Part shown: one piece after another, positions 1 to 8,400 of the stretch
How positions within the stretch are numbered: the stretch's first letter is position 1
How the letters are laid out: each line of letters opens with the position of its first letter
Assembly (NCBI GenBank): GCA_019242465.1
Contig: JAFAVL010000217.1
Span: 1 to 13,014 of the forward strand
Direction: 5' to 3'
Length of the DNA: 13,014 nucleotides
Origin: Chroococcidiopsidaceae cyanobacterium CP_BM_RX_35
Lineage (GTDB): Bacteria > Cyanobacteriota > Cyanobacteriia > Cyanobacteriales > Chroococcidiopsidaceae
Notes under the pieces: model-generated
Told to the model about the DNA's origin: nothing
What the model saw: only the letters and a program-made list of their open reading frames with translations
The model's database searches: none
Made by a program: the position numbers and the translations under genes

Positions 1-1295
1 GAGTGCCTAATGGTATCTACAGTGGACTACAGCGGGTGCTATTTGGACCAGACATTTATCTTGTGCCGCGTCGCGACCAGAGAATTATCATCGGTGCTAC
101 CAGCGAGGATATAGGGTTCACCCCTCACAACACCCCATCTGGCATTCAAGTTTTATTGGAACGAGCCATCCGGCTCTATCCCCAATTACAGCACTATCCA
201 ATCCAAGAACTTTGGTGGGGTTTCCGTCCTGCCACACCAGATGAGTTACCGATTCTGGGTGCTAGTCCATGTCGGAATCTCACCCTGGCTACTGGGCACT
301 ACCGCAATGGCATATTGCTCGCACCAGTTACAGCGACTTTGATTGCAGATTCAATCCTAGAGCAACCTGATCCTCTTTTAGAGCATTTCCACTACTCGCG
401 GTTTTACAACTCCCACCCATCCACTGCCAAACTAATGATTACCCATTCAAGAGATGCTGCCGCCACAATTTCCTCAGCACTGACAACTGAGCAATCCCCC
501 GATCGCCCCCTAACTATAGCTGGTCGGACATTTCAATCGCGTTTAATGACGGGCACTGGCAAGTATCGCACTCTAGAGCAGATGCGGCAAAGTATTGCTG
601 CCAGTGGTTGCCAAATTGTCACTGTAGCAGTGCGGCGGGTTCAAACTAACGCCCCAGGACACGAAGGGCTAGCTGAGGCTTTGGATTGGACAAAACTCTG
701 GATGTTACCTAACACAGCTGGCTGTCAAACGGCAGAGGAGGCAATTCGCGTAGCACGTTTGGGACGGGAAATGGCAAAACTTTTGGGGCAAGAAGATAAC
801 AATTTTGTCAAACTAGAGGTGATTCCTGACCCCAAATACCTCTTACCCGATCCAATTGGCACTCTACAAGCGGCAGAACAATTGGTACGAGAAGGTTTCG
901 CTGTGCTGCCTTATATCAATGCCGACCCTATCCTGGCGAAACGGTTGGAAGATGTTGGCTGTGCTACGGTCATGCCATTGGCGTCGCCTATTGGTTCTGG
1001 ACAGGGGTTGAAGAATGCGGCGAATATTCAGATCATTATTGAAAATGCTGGAGTACCAGTGGTAGTAGATGCAGGGATTGGCACGCCTAGTGAGGCAGCG
1101 CAGTCAATGGAACTGGGAGCTGATGCCTTGCTAATCAATACCGCGATCGCTCAAGCCCAAAATCCTACTGCCATGGCTCGTGCCATGAGTCTAGCAACCG
1201 AAGCAGGGCATCTAGCTTACCTGGCTGGACGGATTCCAGTCAAAGACTATGCTAGTGCTAGTTCACCTCAGAGCGGCACTATTAGTGGAGACTAG
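1..1295 (+). CDS. thiO/thiG: Bifunctional glycine oxidase / thiazole synthase ThiO-ThiG (5' end outside window)
   Basis: Makes the thiazole half of thiamin in the cytoplasm. The ThiO half oxidises glycine to iminoacetate (dehydroglycine) with FAD, and the ThiG half condenses this with deoxyxylulose phosphate and ThiS thiocarboxylate. The frame is open from the first bases, so the FAD-binding N-terminus lies upstream. Visible residues 1 to about 130 are the C-terminal part of a DAO-type oxidase, with the motifs [16 protein letters not shown] and [13 protein letters not shown]. After a linker of about 35 residues, ThiG starts near nucleotide 498 and is complete: GTGKY near its start, [15 protein letters not shown] with the expected Schiff-base lysine, and the phosphate-site stretches ASPIGSGQG and [11 protein letters not shown]. 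The fusion is a known arrangement in cyanobacteria. It stops at TAG 1293-1295 and is followed by a short hairpin. Confidence 0.95.
   Translation, partial: VPNGIYSGLQRVLFGPDIYLVPRRDQRIIIGATSEDIGFTPHNTPSGIQVLLERAIRLYPQLQHYPIQELWWGFRPATPDELPILGASPCRNLTLATGHYRNGILLAPVTATLIADSILEQPDPLLEHFHYSRFYNSHPSTAKLMITHSRDAAATISSALTTEQSPDRPLTIAGRTFQSRLMTGTGKYRTLEQMRQSIAASGCQIVTVAVRRVQTNAPGHEGLAEALDWTKLWMLPNTAGCQTAEEAIRVARLGREMAKLLGQEDNNFVKLEVIPDPKYLLPDPIGTLQAAEQLVREGFAVLPYINADPILAKRLEDVGCATVMPLASPIGSGQGLKNAANIQIIIENAGVPVVVDAGIGTPSEAAQSMELGADALLINTAIAQAQNPTAMARAMSLATEAGHLAYLAGRIPVKDYASASSPQSGTISGD
1143..1150. repeat. HIP1 octamer in thiG
   Basis: Exact GCGATCGC, the highly iterated palindrome of many cyanobacterial genomes. 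Confidence 0.9.
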
Positions 1296-1303
1296 GAACA
1301 TAA

Positions 1304-1326
1304 GAGGACAGAGCCGAACTGTCCTC
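1304..1326. terminator. Hairpin downstream of thiO/thiG, possible weak terminator
   Basis: A perfect 7-bp inverted repeat, GAGGACA (1304-1310) and TGTCCTC (1320-1326), with a 9-base loop, begins nine bases after the thiG stop. No T-run follows on the plus strand, so it may stabilise the 3' end or work only weakly as a terminator. Confidence 0.35.
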
Positions 1327-1360
1327 CCTAGCTAAAGAACCTAAAGCAAAATGTAAAGAT

Positions 1361-1390
1361 TTGTTACTAAAGGAGGAGAGTTTGTGTAAT
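1361..1390 (+). promoter_or_regulatory. Candidate sigma-70 type promoter of psb34
   Basis: TTGTTA (1361-1366, 4 of 6 to consensus) is separated by 18 bases from TGTAAT (1385-1390, 5 of 6). The predicted start near 1397 would leave a leader of about 40 bases before psb34. Pattern only; no experimental support. Confidence 0.4.
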
Positions 1391-1438
1391 AAATATTGTT
1401 AAGATTGTTTAAAACTTACTGAAGAGAGGAATGTACTC

Positions 1439-1612
1439 ATGCCGTATACTACTGAAGAAGGCGGTCGTTTAAACAACTTTGCCGCTGAACCAAAGGTCTA
1501 CAGGGCAGAAGCTCCTACTGAAGCTCAGAAGCGCAACTACCTGATTCTGGGCATTGCTGCAACAACATTGATAGGTGGGCTACTGTTTGTGGCCTTCTCT
1601 GTTTCCGCTTGA
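1439..1612 (+). CDS. psb34: Photosystem II assembly protein Psb34
   Basis: A 57-residue thylakoid membrane protein. The hydrophilic N-terminus has the characteristic run YTTEEGGRLNNFAAEPKVY, which matches the Psb34 family (Synechocystis Ssl1498, Thermosynechococcus Tsl0063). It is followed by one transmembrane helix at about residues 34-55, starting YLILGIAATTLIGGLLF. From the literature, Psb34 binds CP47 in photosystem II assembly intermediates, and its N-terminal arm resembles that of high-light-inducible proteins. The start is supported by GAGAGGA at 1424-1430, eight bases upstream. The ATG at 1431 is out of frame with the conserved protein. It has its own candidate promoter and is convergent with the dehydrogenase gene. 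Confidence 0.88.
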   Translation: MPYTTEEGGRLNNFAAEPKVYRAEAPTEAQKRNYLILGIAATTLIGGLLFVAFSVSA

Positions 1613-1649
1613 TTGCGGTAAGGCTCTCTGGATAACTAGAGAACAGCGA

Positions 1650-1685
1650 AGCCCCCGTTTTCTCTGTTAGAGGCAATAGGGGGTT
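1650..1685. terminator. Inverted repeat between convergent psb34 and dehydrogenase genes
   Basis: AGCCCCC (1650-1656) can pair with GGGGGTT (1679-1685, one G·U). An inner CTCT-GTT-AGAG hairpin (1662-1672) sits inside the loop. The position between two convergent stop codons suits a shared terminator, but there is no clean T-tract on either strand. Confidence 0.35.
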
Positions 1686-1693
1686 GTCTGACC

Positions 1694-2569
1694 TCAATTA
1701 GCTGATGGCTTTTCTGGAGCAATGGCGGAGTAGAGTGCAGAGTAGTCAACATCACCCAAACCCATATCTAGTGCCATCTTCAATATTCTTCTTACCCCTT
1801 CAATACCACTAACGTTAAGGTCAGCCGATTGAGCCTCTGCGATAAATAAATCAGTATCTTTCACCAGATGCTTAGTCGGGAAGTTGGGATTAGCATAGTT
1901 TCGCTCAAGCATCCGCTGTAGCTTTTTGTCAAAAGTTGGCGCATAAAGCGCGCTACCCCGCAAAATTTGCATAAACAAATCAGGATCAATCCCCTGGTGC
2001 TGGACAAAGCTCAGACTAAGCCCAAAGCTAGCGGTCAAAGAGGCAATTAGCTGGTTAAGAGTGAGCTTGACGGTAGCTGCAGTGCCAACAGAACCAATCA
2101 ATAATGGCTCGGAACCTAGGCATTGCAGCAAATTTGACCAATGTTGAAACTGCTCAAGTGATCCACCCACCATGATAATTAGCTTCCCTGCTTTCGCTTC
2201 TGGGATGCTACCCAAGACGGGTGCTTCCAAATAGTCACCGCCAGCAGCAACAACTTCATCTCTAATAGCTCTGCTATCTGTAGGAGCGATTGTGCCCATT
2301 TGAATCACCGTTCGTCCTATTAGATGCTGCCGTGAACTGTCACAGAGCAGCAGACTGCGAATAGCTGTGGTATCGGTGAGCATCAGAATTACACAGTTGC
2401 AAGCACTAATAACTTCGCAAGGTTGTGCTGCGATCGCTGCCCCAGCATCTCTAAGTGGTTCTAATTTTGCTTGAGTGCGATTGTACGCAACTATATCTAC
2501 CTTAGTCTCTAAAAGCCTCTGGACCATCGCTAGTCCCATAAGTCCAGTCCCGATAAATCCCACCTTCAT
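1694..2569 (-). CDS. NAD(P)-dependent beta-hydroxyacid dehydrogenase family oxidoreductase
   Basis: A soluble enzyme of the 3-hydroxyisobutyrate / tartronate semialdehyde / glyoxylate reductase superfamily, of usual length (291 residues). Seen in order: Rossmann glycine motif GFIGTGLMG at the N-terminus; YNRT after the second strand, often linked with NADP preference; the substrate loop EAPVLGSIPEAKAGKL (family form DAPVSGG..A..G.L); and GSVGTAATVKLTLNQ with the catalytic lysine (K168) and conserved Asn (N172), then the all-helical C-domain. The reading frame extends to a TTG at 2575, but ATG 2567-2569 has GGAAGG six bases upstream and gives MKVGFIGTG, so I choose it. The substrate cannot be told from sequence. 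A succinic semialdehyde/glyoxylate reductase role is one possibility. It contains a HIP1 site. Confidence 0.88.
   Translation of the reverse strand: MKVGFIGTGLMGLAMVQRLLETKVDIVAYNRTQAKLEPLRDAGAAIAAQPCEVISACNCVILMLTDTTAIRSLLLCDSSRQHLIGRTVIQMGTIAPTDSRAIRDEVVAAGGDYLEAPVLGSIPEAKAGKLIIMVGGSLEQFQHWSNLLQCLGSEPLLIGSVGTAATVKLTLNQLIASLTASFGLSLSFVQHQGIDPDLFMQILRGSALYAPTFDKKLQRMLERNYANPNFPTKHLVKDTDLFIAEAQSADLNVSGIEGVRRILKMALDMGLGDVDYSALYSAIAPEKPSAN
2430..2437. repeat. HIP1 octamer in the dehydrogenase gene
   Basis: Exact GCGATCGC. Confidence 0.9.
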
Positions 2570-2705
2570 GAGCAACCTTCCAATGTGGTAGAGCGAGCGC
2601 GTTGTAATACCTGGGTTAATCGCGAGCCATCTACGATGTTAGCCAGCAGAAATAGGTTTGACCAAACGGGATCATAAAATAACCACCTATTAAGAGATCT
2701 ATCAA

Positions 2706-2736
2706 TAGACAGACGTATCCTAACTTGTGTTATAAA
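2706..2736 (+). promoter_or_regulatory. Candidate promoter of the coiled-coil membrane protein gene
   Basis: TAGACA (2706-2711, 5 of 6) and TATAAA (2731-2736, 5 of 6) are separated by 19 bases, slightly long. They lie about 80 bases upstream of the ATG at 2814. Pattern only. Confidence 0.35.
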
Positions 2737-2813
2737 TAGTACACCCCAGTCAAAAAACTCATGTATAAACCCGGCGGAGTTTAGCAGCTTAGCATTAAAC
2801 GGAGTCGCTATTT

Positions 2814-3362
2814 ATGCCTGATGAAGTCTTTCATGATGAACCAAGTAACATTCCAGCCTCAGATCCATACATCTCTACTGAGGCTGGCTTAGGTAATCGG
2901 GAGCTGATGGAAAACCAGCGTCTAGAGGTACTTTTCCAAGATGTTCGACGCCTTCGCAGTCGGCTTGGTTTGTTAAGTGGCATAGCTATTGCTGCACTTT
3001 TGCTAGCTGCTGCCCTAGCCGGAGTTGTAATTAGCATGAAACAACAGCAGGACCGAGAGGCACAACAAGTCGGGACGCTGACGGGCAATAAAGCAGGAGT
3101 CGAGAATCAAATTAACTCCCTCAATCAACAGGTAGCAGCACTTAACCAACAGTTGAGCGTGGTTAACCAGCAACTACCACAAAAAGTTAGCCAAGCCCAA
3201 CTGAAACCGTTGATATCTATTGTTCAAGATATCAACTCTAAAGCTGTAACCAGGGACCAATTGAACCAAGCTCTACAAAGAGTACAGCCGCAAAAGTTAA
3301 ATAATGGAGGTGGAACACAGACTATCCTTACCCCATTTCCATCTACTTCACCGTCCCCTTAA
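2814..3362 (+). CDS. Hypothetical single-span membrane protein with Gln-rich coiled coil
   Basis: I do not recognise this 182-residue protein. Residues 1-50 are polar and probably cytoplasmic, ending in an Arg-rich stretch (VRRLRSRLG). Residues 52-74 form one strongly hydrophobic helix rich in Ala and Leu. Residues 76-160 look helical and polar, with NQQ repeated at exactly seven-residue spacing (104, 111, 118), as in a parallel coiled coil. The tail (163-182) is Gly/Thr/Ser/Pro-rich and probably disordered. By the positive-inside rule the coiled coil would face the periplasm or thylakoid lumen. GGAG at 2801-2804 lies nine bases before the ATG. It stands alone. Oligomerisation or scaffolding is the most that can be suggested. 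Confidence 0.8.
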   Translation: MPDEVFHDEPSNIPASDPYISTEAGLGNRELMENQRLEVLFQDVRRLRSRLGLLSGIAIAALLLAAALAGVVISMKQQQDREAQQVGTLTGNKAGVENQINSLNQQVAALNQQLSVVNQQLPQKVSQAQLKPLISIVQDINSKAVTRDQLNQALQRVQPQKLNNGGGTQTILTPFPSTSPSP

Positions 3363-3397
3363 CTGCTATAACAACTTGATTAATAAGCTAAGCTTTT

Positions 3398-3411
3398 GTA
3401 GCAAGAGCTAC
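3398..3411 (+). terminator. Small hairpin after the coiled-coil protein gene
   Basis: GTAGC (3398-3402), loop AAGA, GCTAC (3407-3411), followed by TTGTTCTTGG. The stem is short and the tail only partly T-rich, so this is at best a weak terminator for the gene ending at 3362. I see no other feature in the 235-base gap up to 3597. Confidence 0.3.
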
Positions 3412-3597
3412 TTGTTCTTGGTGGCAATTTAGCAACCTAGTAATTTTGGTTGTGTTGCAAGGGTTGATGGCGTCCAGAAAAAACTGTATTGCTTAAGCCA
3501 TCATGAAAAACAGTACAAAGAAGCCTGCCAGATAGCTAACCAGTACTTGCTTAGGCTCAGAGAACAACTGCAATGGCGCTCGTGGCGCTGATGCTCC

Positions 3598-3897
3598 TCA
3601 TGCCATATCAAACCACCAAACATCGTTGCCTAGGTCATCCTCAGCTTCTTCCCAAACATCCAATCCGGCTTCTTTCTCATCCAACCGAATTTCCCTCATC
3701 ACGTCTGAAAGCATTGCCCTACCTGACCGAACGTTTATTTCTACAGGTTCAAGCCATTCTGGTTCAGTTGACACATTCTCTAAAGCAGAAGTATTGGCAT
3801 CAGCTGACAGCTCTCCCAACAGTCTCTCATCCAAGGAGTTGACTACATCTTTTTCGGGTTGCGTCTGGTGCTTAATGATTTTCGGGCGTTTGATCAT
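3598..3897 (-). CDS. Hypothetical small acidic protein
   Basis: A 99-residue protein that I do not recognise. It is acidic (24 Asp/Glu against 11 Lys/Arg) with no signal peptide or membrane segment. The N-terminus is basic (MIKRPKIIK), the middle looks disordered, and the C-terminal third (MREIRLDEKEAGLDVWEE, then DDLGNDVWWFDMA) looks like an amphipathic helix with an aromatic, acidic tail. The protein-like composition favours this frame over the overlapping plus-strand frames. No clear Shine-Dalgarno precedes the ATG at 3895-3897, and no earlier in-frame ATG, GTG or TTG is visible nearby. It lies downstream of the efflux operon on the same strand, but a 170-base gap argues against tight coupling. 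Confidence 0.6.
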   Translation of the reverse strand: MIKRPKIIKHQTQPEKDVVNSLDERLLGELSADANTSALENVSTEPEWLEPVEINVRSGRAMLSDVMREIRLDEKEAGLDVWEEAEDDLGNDVWWFDMA

Positions 3898-4067
3898 TAG
3901 ATTTCTATCATGACAAAAGTTTTTCCTCAGCTATGGTAACGGTTTTCGCAGCAGCTTGAGCCGCACCCACTGCCCCCGGTAGACTTCGACACGCGATCAC
4001 TACCCATCCTGGAGTCCACTGGACCGTGGTATCGACTCAATCTTGCCCGATATCCTTATGCCTTGAT

Positions 4068-5429
4068 TTAATTGTTGCGAGGGGCTACTGTCCGCACTTT
4101 TGTCCCCTCAACCAAATCAACCCTGGGATTAGCGAGGATGGATTCATTGGTGTTTAAACCAGAGGTGACTTCTATCTGAGTACCGTAATCCCTCCCAACT
4201 TGGATTGGATGGTAGTGTATTGTTTGGGCTTGGGTGATAGTTGCTACCTGTGTCCCTCCTGCATTCACCACTAAAGCGCTGTCTGGCAGCATTAAGGGGG
4301 GATAAGCACGAGCAATAGTAAACTTGGCATTAGCGTACATTCCAGGTCGGATCAAACCTTCTGGATTCGGCACCTCTACCTGAGTCAGCAAGGTGCGAGA
4401 ACTGGGGTCGAGAGCGTTGGTTGTCCGGATCACCTTGCCTGTGAAGCTCCGTTGTGGTATCTCTCGGATTTGAATCTGTGCCGCTTGACCAGACTGAATT
4501 GATGATGCCAGATTTTGCGGTACATTCACATTCACTTCCAAAGAGCTATAGGAAGTGATTGTATAGAGGCTGGTATTGCTGCTATTACCGCTACCAGATG
4601 TAATCAAAGCTCCTCGGTTAACATTACGAGCCGTAATCACTCCATCGAAGGGAGCTGTCACTTTCTCAAACGATTGCAACACACTATAGCGCTGTAGATT
4701 CGCTCGACTAGCATTGACGTTAGCCATTGCTACAGAGATGTTAGCTTGGTCAGAATTGACTGTATTTTGCGCTGATTGGACATTGGCGGTATTGGTGCGG
4801 TAGCTGGCAAGTTGAGTATCGGCATCTTGTTGTGACACCACCCCTTGCCCAACGAGAAATTTGTAGCGCTGCCAAGTCTTATAGGCTAAAACTTGGTTGG
4901 CACGCGCCAGCTTGAGATCGCTCAGTCCTTTAGCTAAACTAGCGCGGGACTGCACCAAACTAGCTTGAGATTGTGCTAGTTGAGCGCCAGCTTGAGCGGC
5001 TTCCTGGTCAATATCTGGCGATTCAACCACAGCGAGTAGTTGACCAGAATGGACGCGATCGCCAATATCCACTAACCAACGCTGCAAATACCCGTCAGCG
5101 CGGGCATAAATCGTCGTTTGGTTGAGCGCTACGACGCTACCTGGCAGTGCCAAATCAGTATCAGCAGGAGCGTATTTGGCATGAATCACATTGACTGTAG
5201 GAGCAGCACTTTGTACCTTAACTGCCCGTGCTAATTCCTGCTGACGGTTTAAACGGGGCAAAATGCCCAGAGCTAGCAGACTTGTCGCCGCAACTGCACC
5301 TATGACGATCCAACCCCGACGACCGATACCACGCGATCGCTTAACAGGTTGATGGGACGGCTCAGGAGATGGAGAACGCTGAGAATCGACGTTTGCCGGA
5401 TCGGGGGATGGGCGATGCGAAGAATCCAT
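4068..5429 (-). CDS. RND efflux periplasmic adaptor (HlyD/AcrA-type membrane fusion protein)
   Basis: Links the inner-membrane RND pump to an outer-membrane channel. It has 453 residues. Residues 1-38 are cytoplasmic, Pro/Ser-rich and end in a basic patch (KRSRGIGRRG). Residues 40-58 form a membrane anchor, with no lipobox visible. The first lipoyl half lies at about 98-140 (IYARADGYLQRWLVDIGDRV, then GQLLAVVESP). A long helical hairpin rich in Ala, Gln and Ser spans about 140-245. The second lipoyl half follows (KVTAPFDGVITARNV), then the beta-barrel (IQIREIPQRSFTGKV, RPGMYANAKF) and a membrane-proximal domain. It starts five bases after the permease stop with no Shine-Dalgarno in that gap, which suggests translational coupling. 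The substrate is not deducible. It carries two HIP1 sites. Confidence 0.92.
   Translation of the reverse strand: MDSSHRPSPDPANVDSQRSPSPEPSHQPVKRSRGIGRRGWIVIGAVAATSLLALGILPRLNRQQELARAVKVQSAAPTVNVIHAKYAPADTDLALPGSVVALNQTTIYARADGYLQRWLVDIGDRVHSGQLLAVVESPDIDQEAAQAGAQLAQSQASLVQSRASLAKGLSDLKLARANQVLAYKTWQRYKFLVGQGVVSQQDADTQLASYRTNTANVQSAQNTVNSDQANISVAMANVNASRANLQRYSVLQSFEKVTAPFDGVITARNVNRGALITSGSGNSSNTSLYTITSYSSLEVNVNVPQNLASSIQSGQAAQIQIREIPQRSFTGKVIRTTNALDPSSRTLLTQVEVPNPEGLIRPGMYANAKFTIARAYPPLMLPDSALVVNAGGTQVATITQAQTIHYHPIQVGRDYGTQIEVTSGLNTNESILANPRVDLVEGTKVRTVAPRNN
5055..5062. repeat. HIP1 octamer in the adaptor gene (lipoyl region)
   Basis: Exact GCGATCGC, within the codons for the first lipoyl half. 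Confidence 0.9.
5333..5340. repeat. HIP1 octamer in the adaptor gene (N-terminus)
   Basis: Exact GCGATCGC, within the basic patch before the membrane anchor. Confidence 0.9.
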
Positions 5430-5434
5430 AGTGA

Positions 5435-8400
5435 TTACTTTTGCTGTTGTGATGACAAGGCAAATGCCGCTTGCGGATCGGAGGGAGCATCGTCCTCCTC
5501 ATCCATCGGACGGGGTTGTTGACGTCGCAGAATACTGTAAACGACTGGCACAAAGATCAGAGTAGCAAAGGTGGCAGTTGTCAAGCCACCTATTACGGCG
5601 CGACCCAACGGCGCATTCTGCGAACCACCTTCTCCCAAACCCAAGGACATCGGCACCATACCAATAATCATGGCAAAGGCGGTCATTAAGACTGGGCGAA
5701 GCCTTGTGTAGCCAGCCGCTAGGGCTGCACCATACGCATCTTTCCCCTCCATCCGCTGCTCGTTGGCAAAAGTGATGAGCAGAATACTATTAGATGTCGC
5801 CACCCCAATACAGATAATAGAACCTGTTAACGAGGGTACGCTGAAGGTGGTTTGGCAGATGAATAGCATCCAGATGATCCCAGCCAAAGCACTTGGCAGC
5901 GCCATCATGATAATTAGAGGGTCCAACCAACTTTGAAAGTTGACCACCATCAGGCAGTAAACTAGCACAATGGCGAATACTATCCCTATCCCCAGACCCA
6001 CAAACGAAGAATTCATCGTTTGTACTTGGCCGCGCACGACGATTTTACTGCCATGGGGTAGCTTGCGCTTAAATTCAGCCACAATCCGATTGATATCACG
6101 AGAAACACCTCCAAGATCGCGGTCCTGGGTATTAGCGTAGATATCATAGACTGGTTGGATATTGTAGTGATTGACAACTTGCGACATAGTACTCTGGCCA
6201 ACCGTTCCCAGATTGCTCAAAAGTTGTGGCGAGTTCTGGCTAGTGGGAGTTGGTGTCTGACTGCTAGCAGTTGATGCCTGGCTATTTGATTGCGATGAAC
6301 TCTGGCTAGTGGTAATTGGTAAATTACCGATGCTGTCAATCGAATCAAGCTTGTACTGGGGAACTTGCACCGCAACGAGGTAGGATACCCCGTTTGTGGG
6401 GTCGAGCCAGTAGTTTAATGTTCCCTGACCGCTTGAACTTAAGGAAGTGAGTACACTGTTTGCCACATTGCTTTGAGTCAGACCAACTTCGTTAGCCTTT
6501 GTGCGGTCCACATCGACTTGCAACGCCGGAGCGTCAGTGACTTGGTGCAGGTGTACATCTACGGCACCAGGAACGCGAGCGACACGGGCGGCGATTGCCA
6601 GAGCAATTTTATTGTTGGCTGTAGCGTTCTTGAGTGGACCTGATATCTGAATATCAACGGCAGCAGGCAGACCGAAATTAAGGATTTGAGTGACGATATC
6701 AGCCGGAGCGAAATAGAATGTGTAGTCGGGAAATAGAGCTTTCAATTTCTGGCGTAGAACCTTCACATATGAAAAGGTCTTGCCAGATTCTTTCAGGGAG
6801 ACGAGAATGTCACCGTCGGCAGAACCAATCGTGGATGTGTTGCCATAGGCAAGATTGATGCCGCTGCTGGGTAAGCCGATGTTATCCAGAATTTGGGTAA
6901 TATCTTCCGCCGGAATAGAGGCGCGGATCACATTTTCAACCTGGGCAAAGATCTTTTCTGTCTCTTCAACGCGGGTGCCAGGTAAAGCTCTGACATGCAG
7001 GATAAACTGACCGCCATCAATCTGGGGGAAAAAGTCTTGACCAACGAATGGCAGCATCACTAATGCACTCACCCAAAAAGCCCCAAACAGTACAAAGACC
7101 ATCCGGCGATGATGCAAGGCTGAGGCGAGGATGCTGCGATACCAATTGCGAAATTTCTCGAATTGAACATTAAACTTTTCGTGCTGCCGCCAGATCCAGT
7201 CTTTCTTGACGGGTTTGGCTGGCTGACTGTTGCGCTGGTGGTCATTCGCACTACCATTGCCGTGACCATCGCCACTCTGCTCACGAACACTGTCGTCATG
7301 ATGCGCTTCACGATATAAGTCCACCTCATGCCTCAGGAGATAGTGCGCCATCGTCGGTACCACAGTCCGCGAGAGTAAATATGAGGCGAATACAGCAAAC
7401 ACCACTGCTAGCGCCAGGGGGGTGAACAGGTACTTGGCAACCCCACTCAAAAAGACGACCGATGTAAAGACAATACAGATAGCTGATGTAGCAACAAACG
7501 CTGGAGTCGCAATTTGCTGTGCCCCATCTAGAATCGCCCGCTTAATCGGCTTGCCTTGTCCCAAATTGCGGTGGATGTTCTCAATTTCCACGGTGGCATC
7601 ATCCACTAGAATACCGACCGCTAGGGAGAGACCACCCAAAGTCATAATGTTGAGTGTCTGACCCATGAAACTTAACACGATAATTGAGACCAGGATAGAA
7701 AGGGGAATCGAGATAGCTACAATCAGGGTGCTGCGCCAACTCCCCAAGAATACGAGAATCATCAGTGCTGTCAGACACGCGGCAATTAGCCCTTCTGTAA
7801 GTACGCCCTGGATAGAAGCCTTGACAAAAATCGATTGGTCGAACAGAAACCCTAAATTCAATTCTGGAGGTAGAGTGGCTTTGATTTGGGGCAGCATGTC
7901 TTTGACACGCTGGACAACAGCTAGGGTCGAGGCACTGCCACTTTTGAGGATTGTGAGTAGGCTGGAGCGACGCCCGTTCTCACGCACAACGTTGGTTTGC
8001 ACAGCGAAGCCATTGCGGACCTGCGCGACATCGCGGATGTAGACCGTGGCACCGTTGATTTGCTTGATTGGCAAGTCGTTGAGTGCTGATATGATCTCTG
8101 GACTATTGTTAATCCGCACAAAGTAATCACGAGAGCCAATCTTCGCATCGCCAGCGGGCAAGAGGACGTTTTGTGCTGTGACAGCGTTGACGACATCGGT
8201 TGCCGAAAGCCCTTTAGCATAAAGTGCCTGAGAGTCAATATCTACCATAACTTGCCGGACTTTGCCGCCATAGGGCAGAGGCACCTGTGCCCCCTGCACA
8301 TTCGCTAACTGAATGCGGACAAAGTTGAGGGCAAAGTCGTTGAGTGATTGTTCTGGCAGGGTTTTACTGCTCACACTCATTTGGATGACTGGCACATTGG

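Noticed and set aside
1515..1697. Minus-strand 60-codon frame over psb34
   Set aside because: It lies antisense to the well-supported psb34 gene and has no family features.
2570..2575. TTG start of the dehydrogenase two codons upstream
   Set aside because: ATG 2567-2569 has GGAAGG at good spacing and starts directly before the Rossmann strand.
3573..3913. Two plus-strand open frames overlapping the acidic protein gene
   Set aside because: They mirror the minus-strand gene, are rich in Ser, Pro and His in the manner of shadow frames, and lack good start signals.
4014..4024. GTCCA-C-TGGAC palindrome downstream of the adaptor gene
   Set aside because: A one-base loop cannot form a hairpin and no T-run follows, so there is no support for a terminator.
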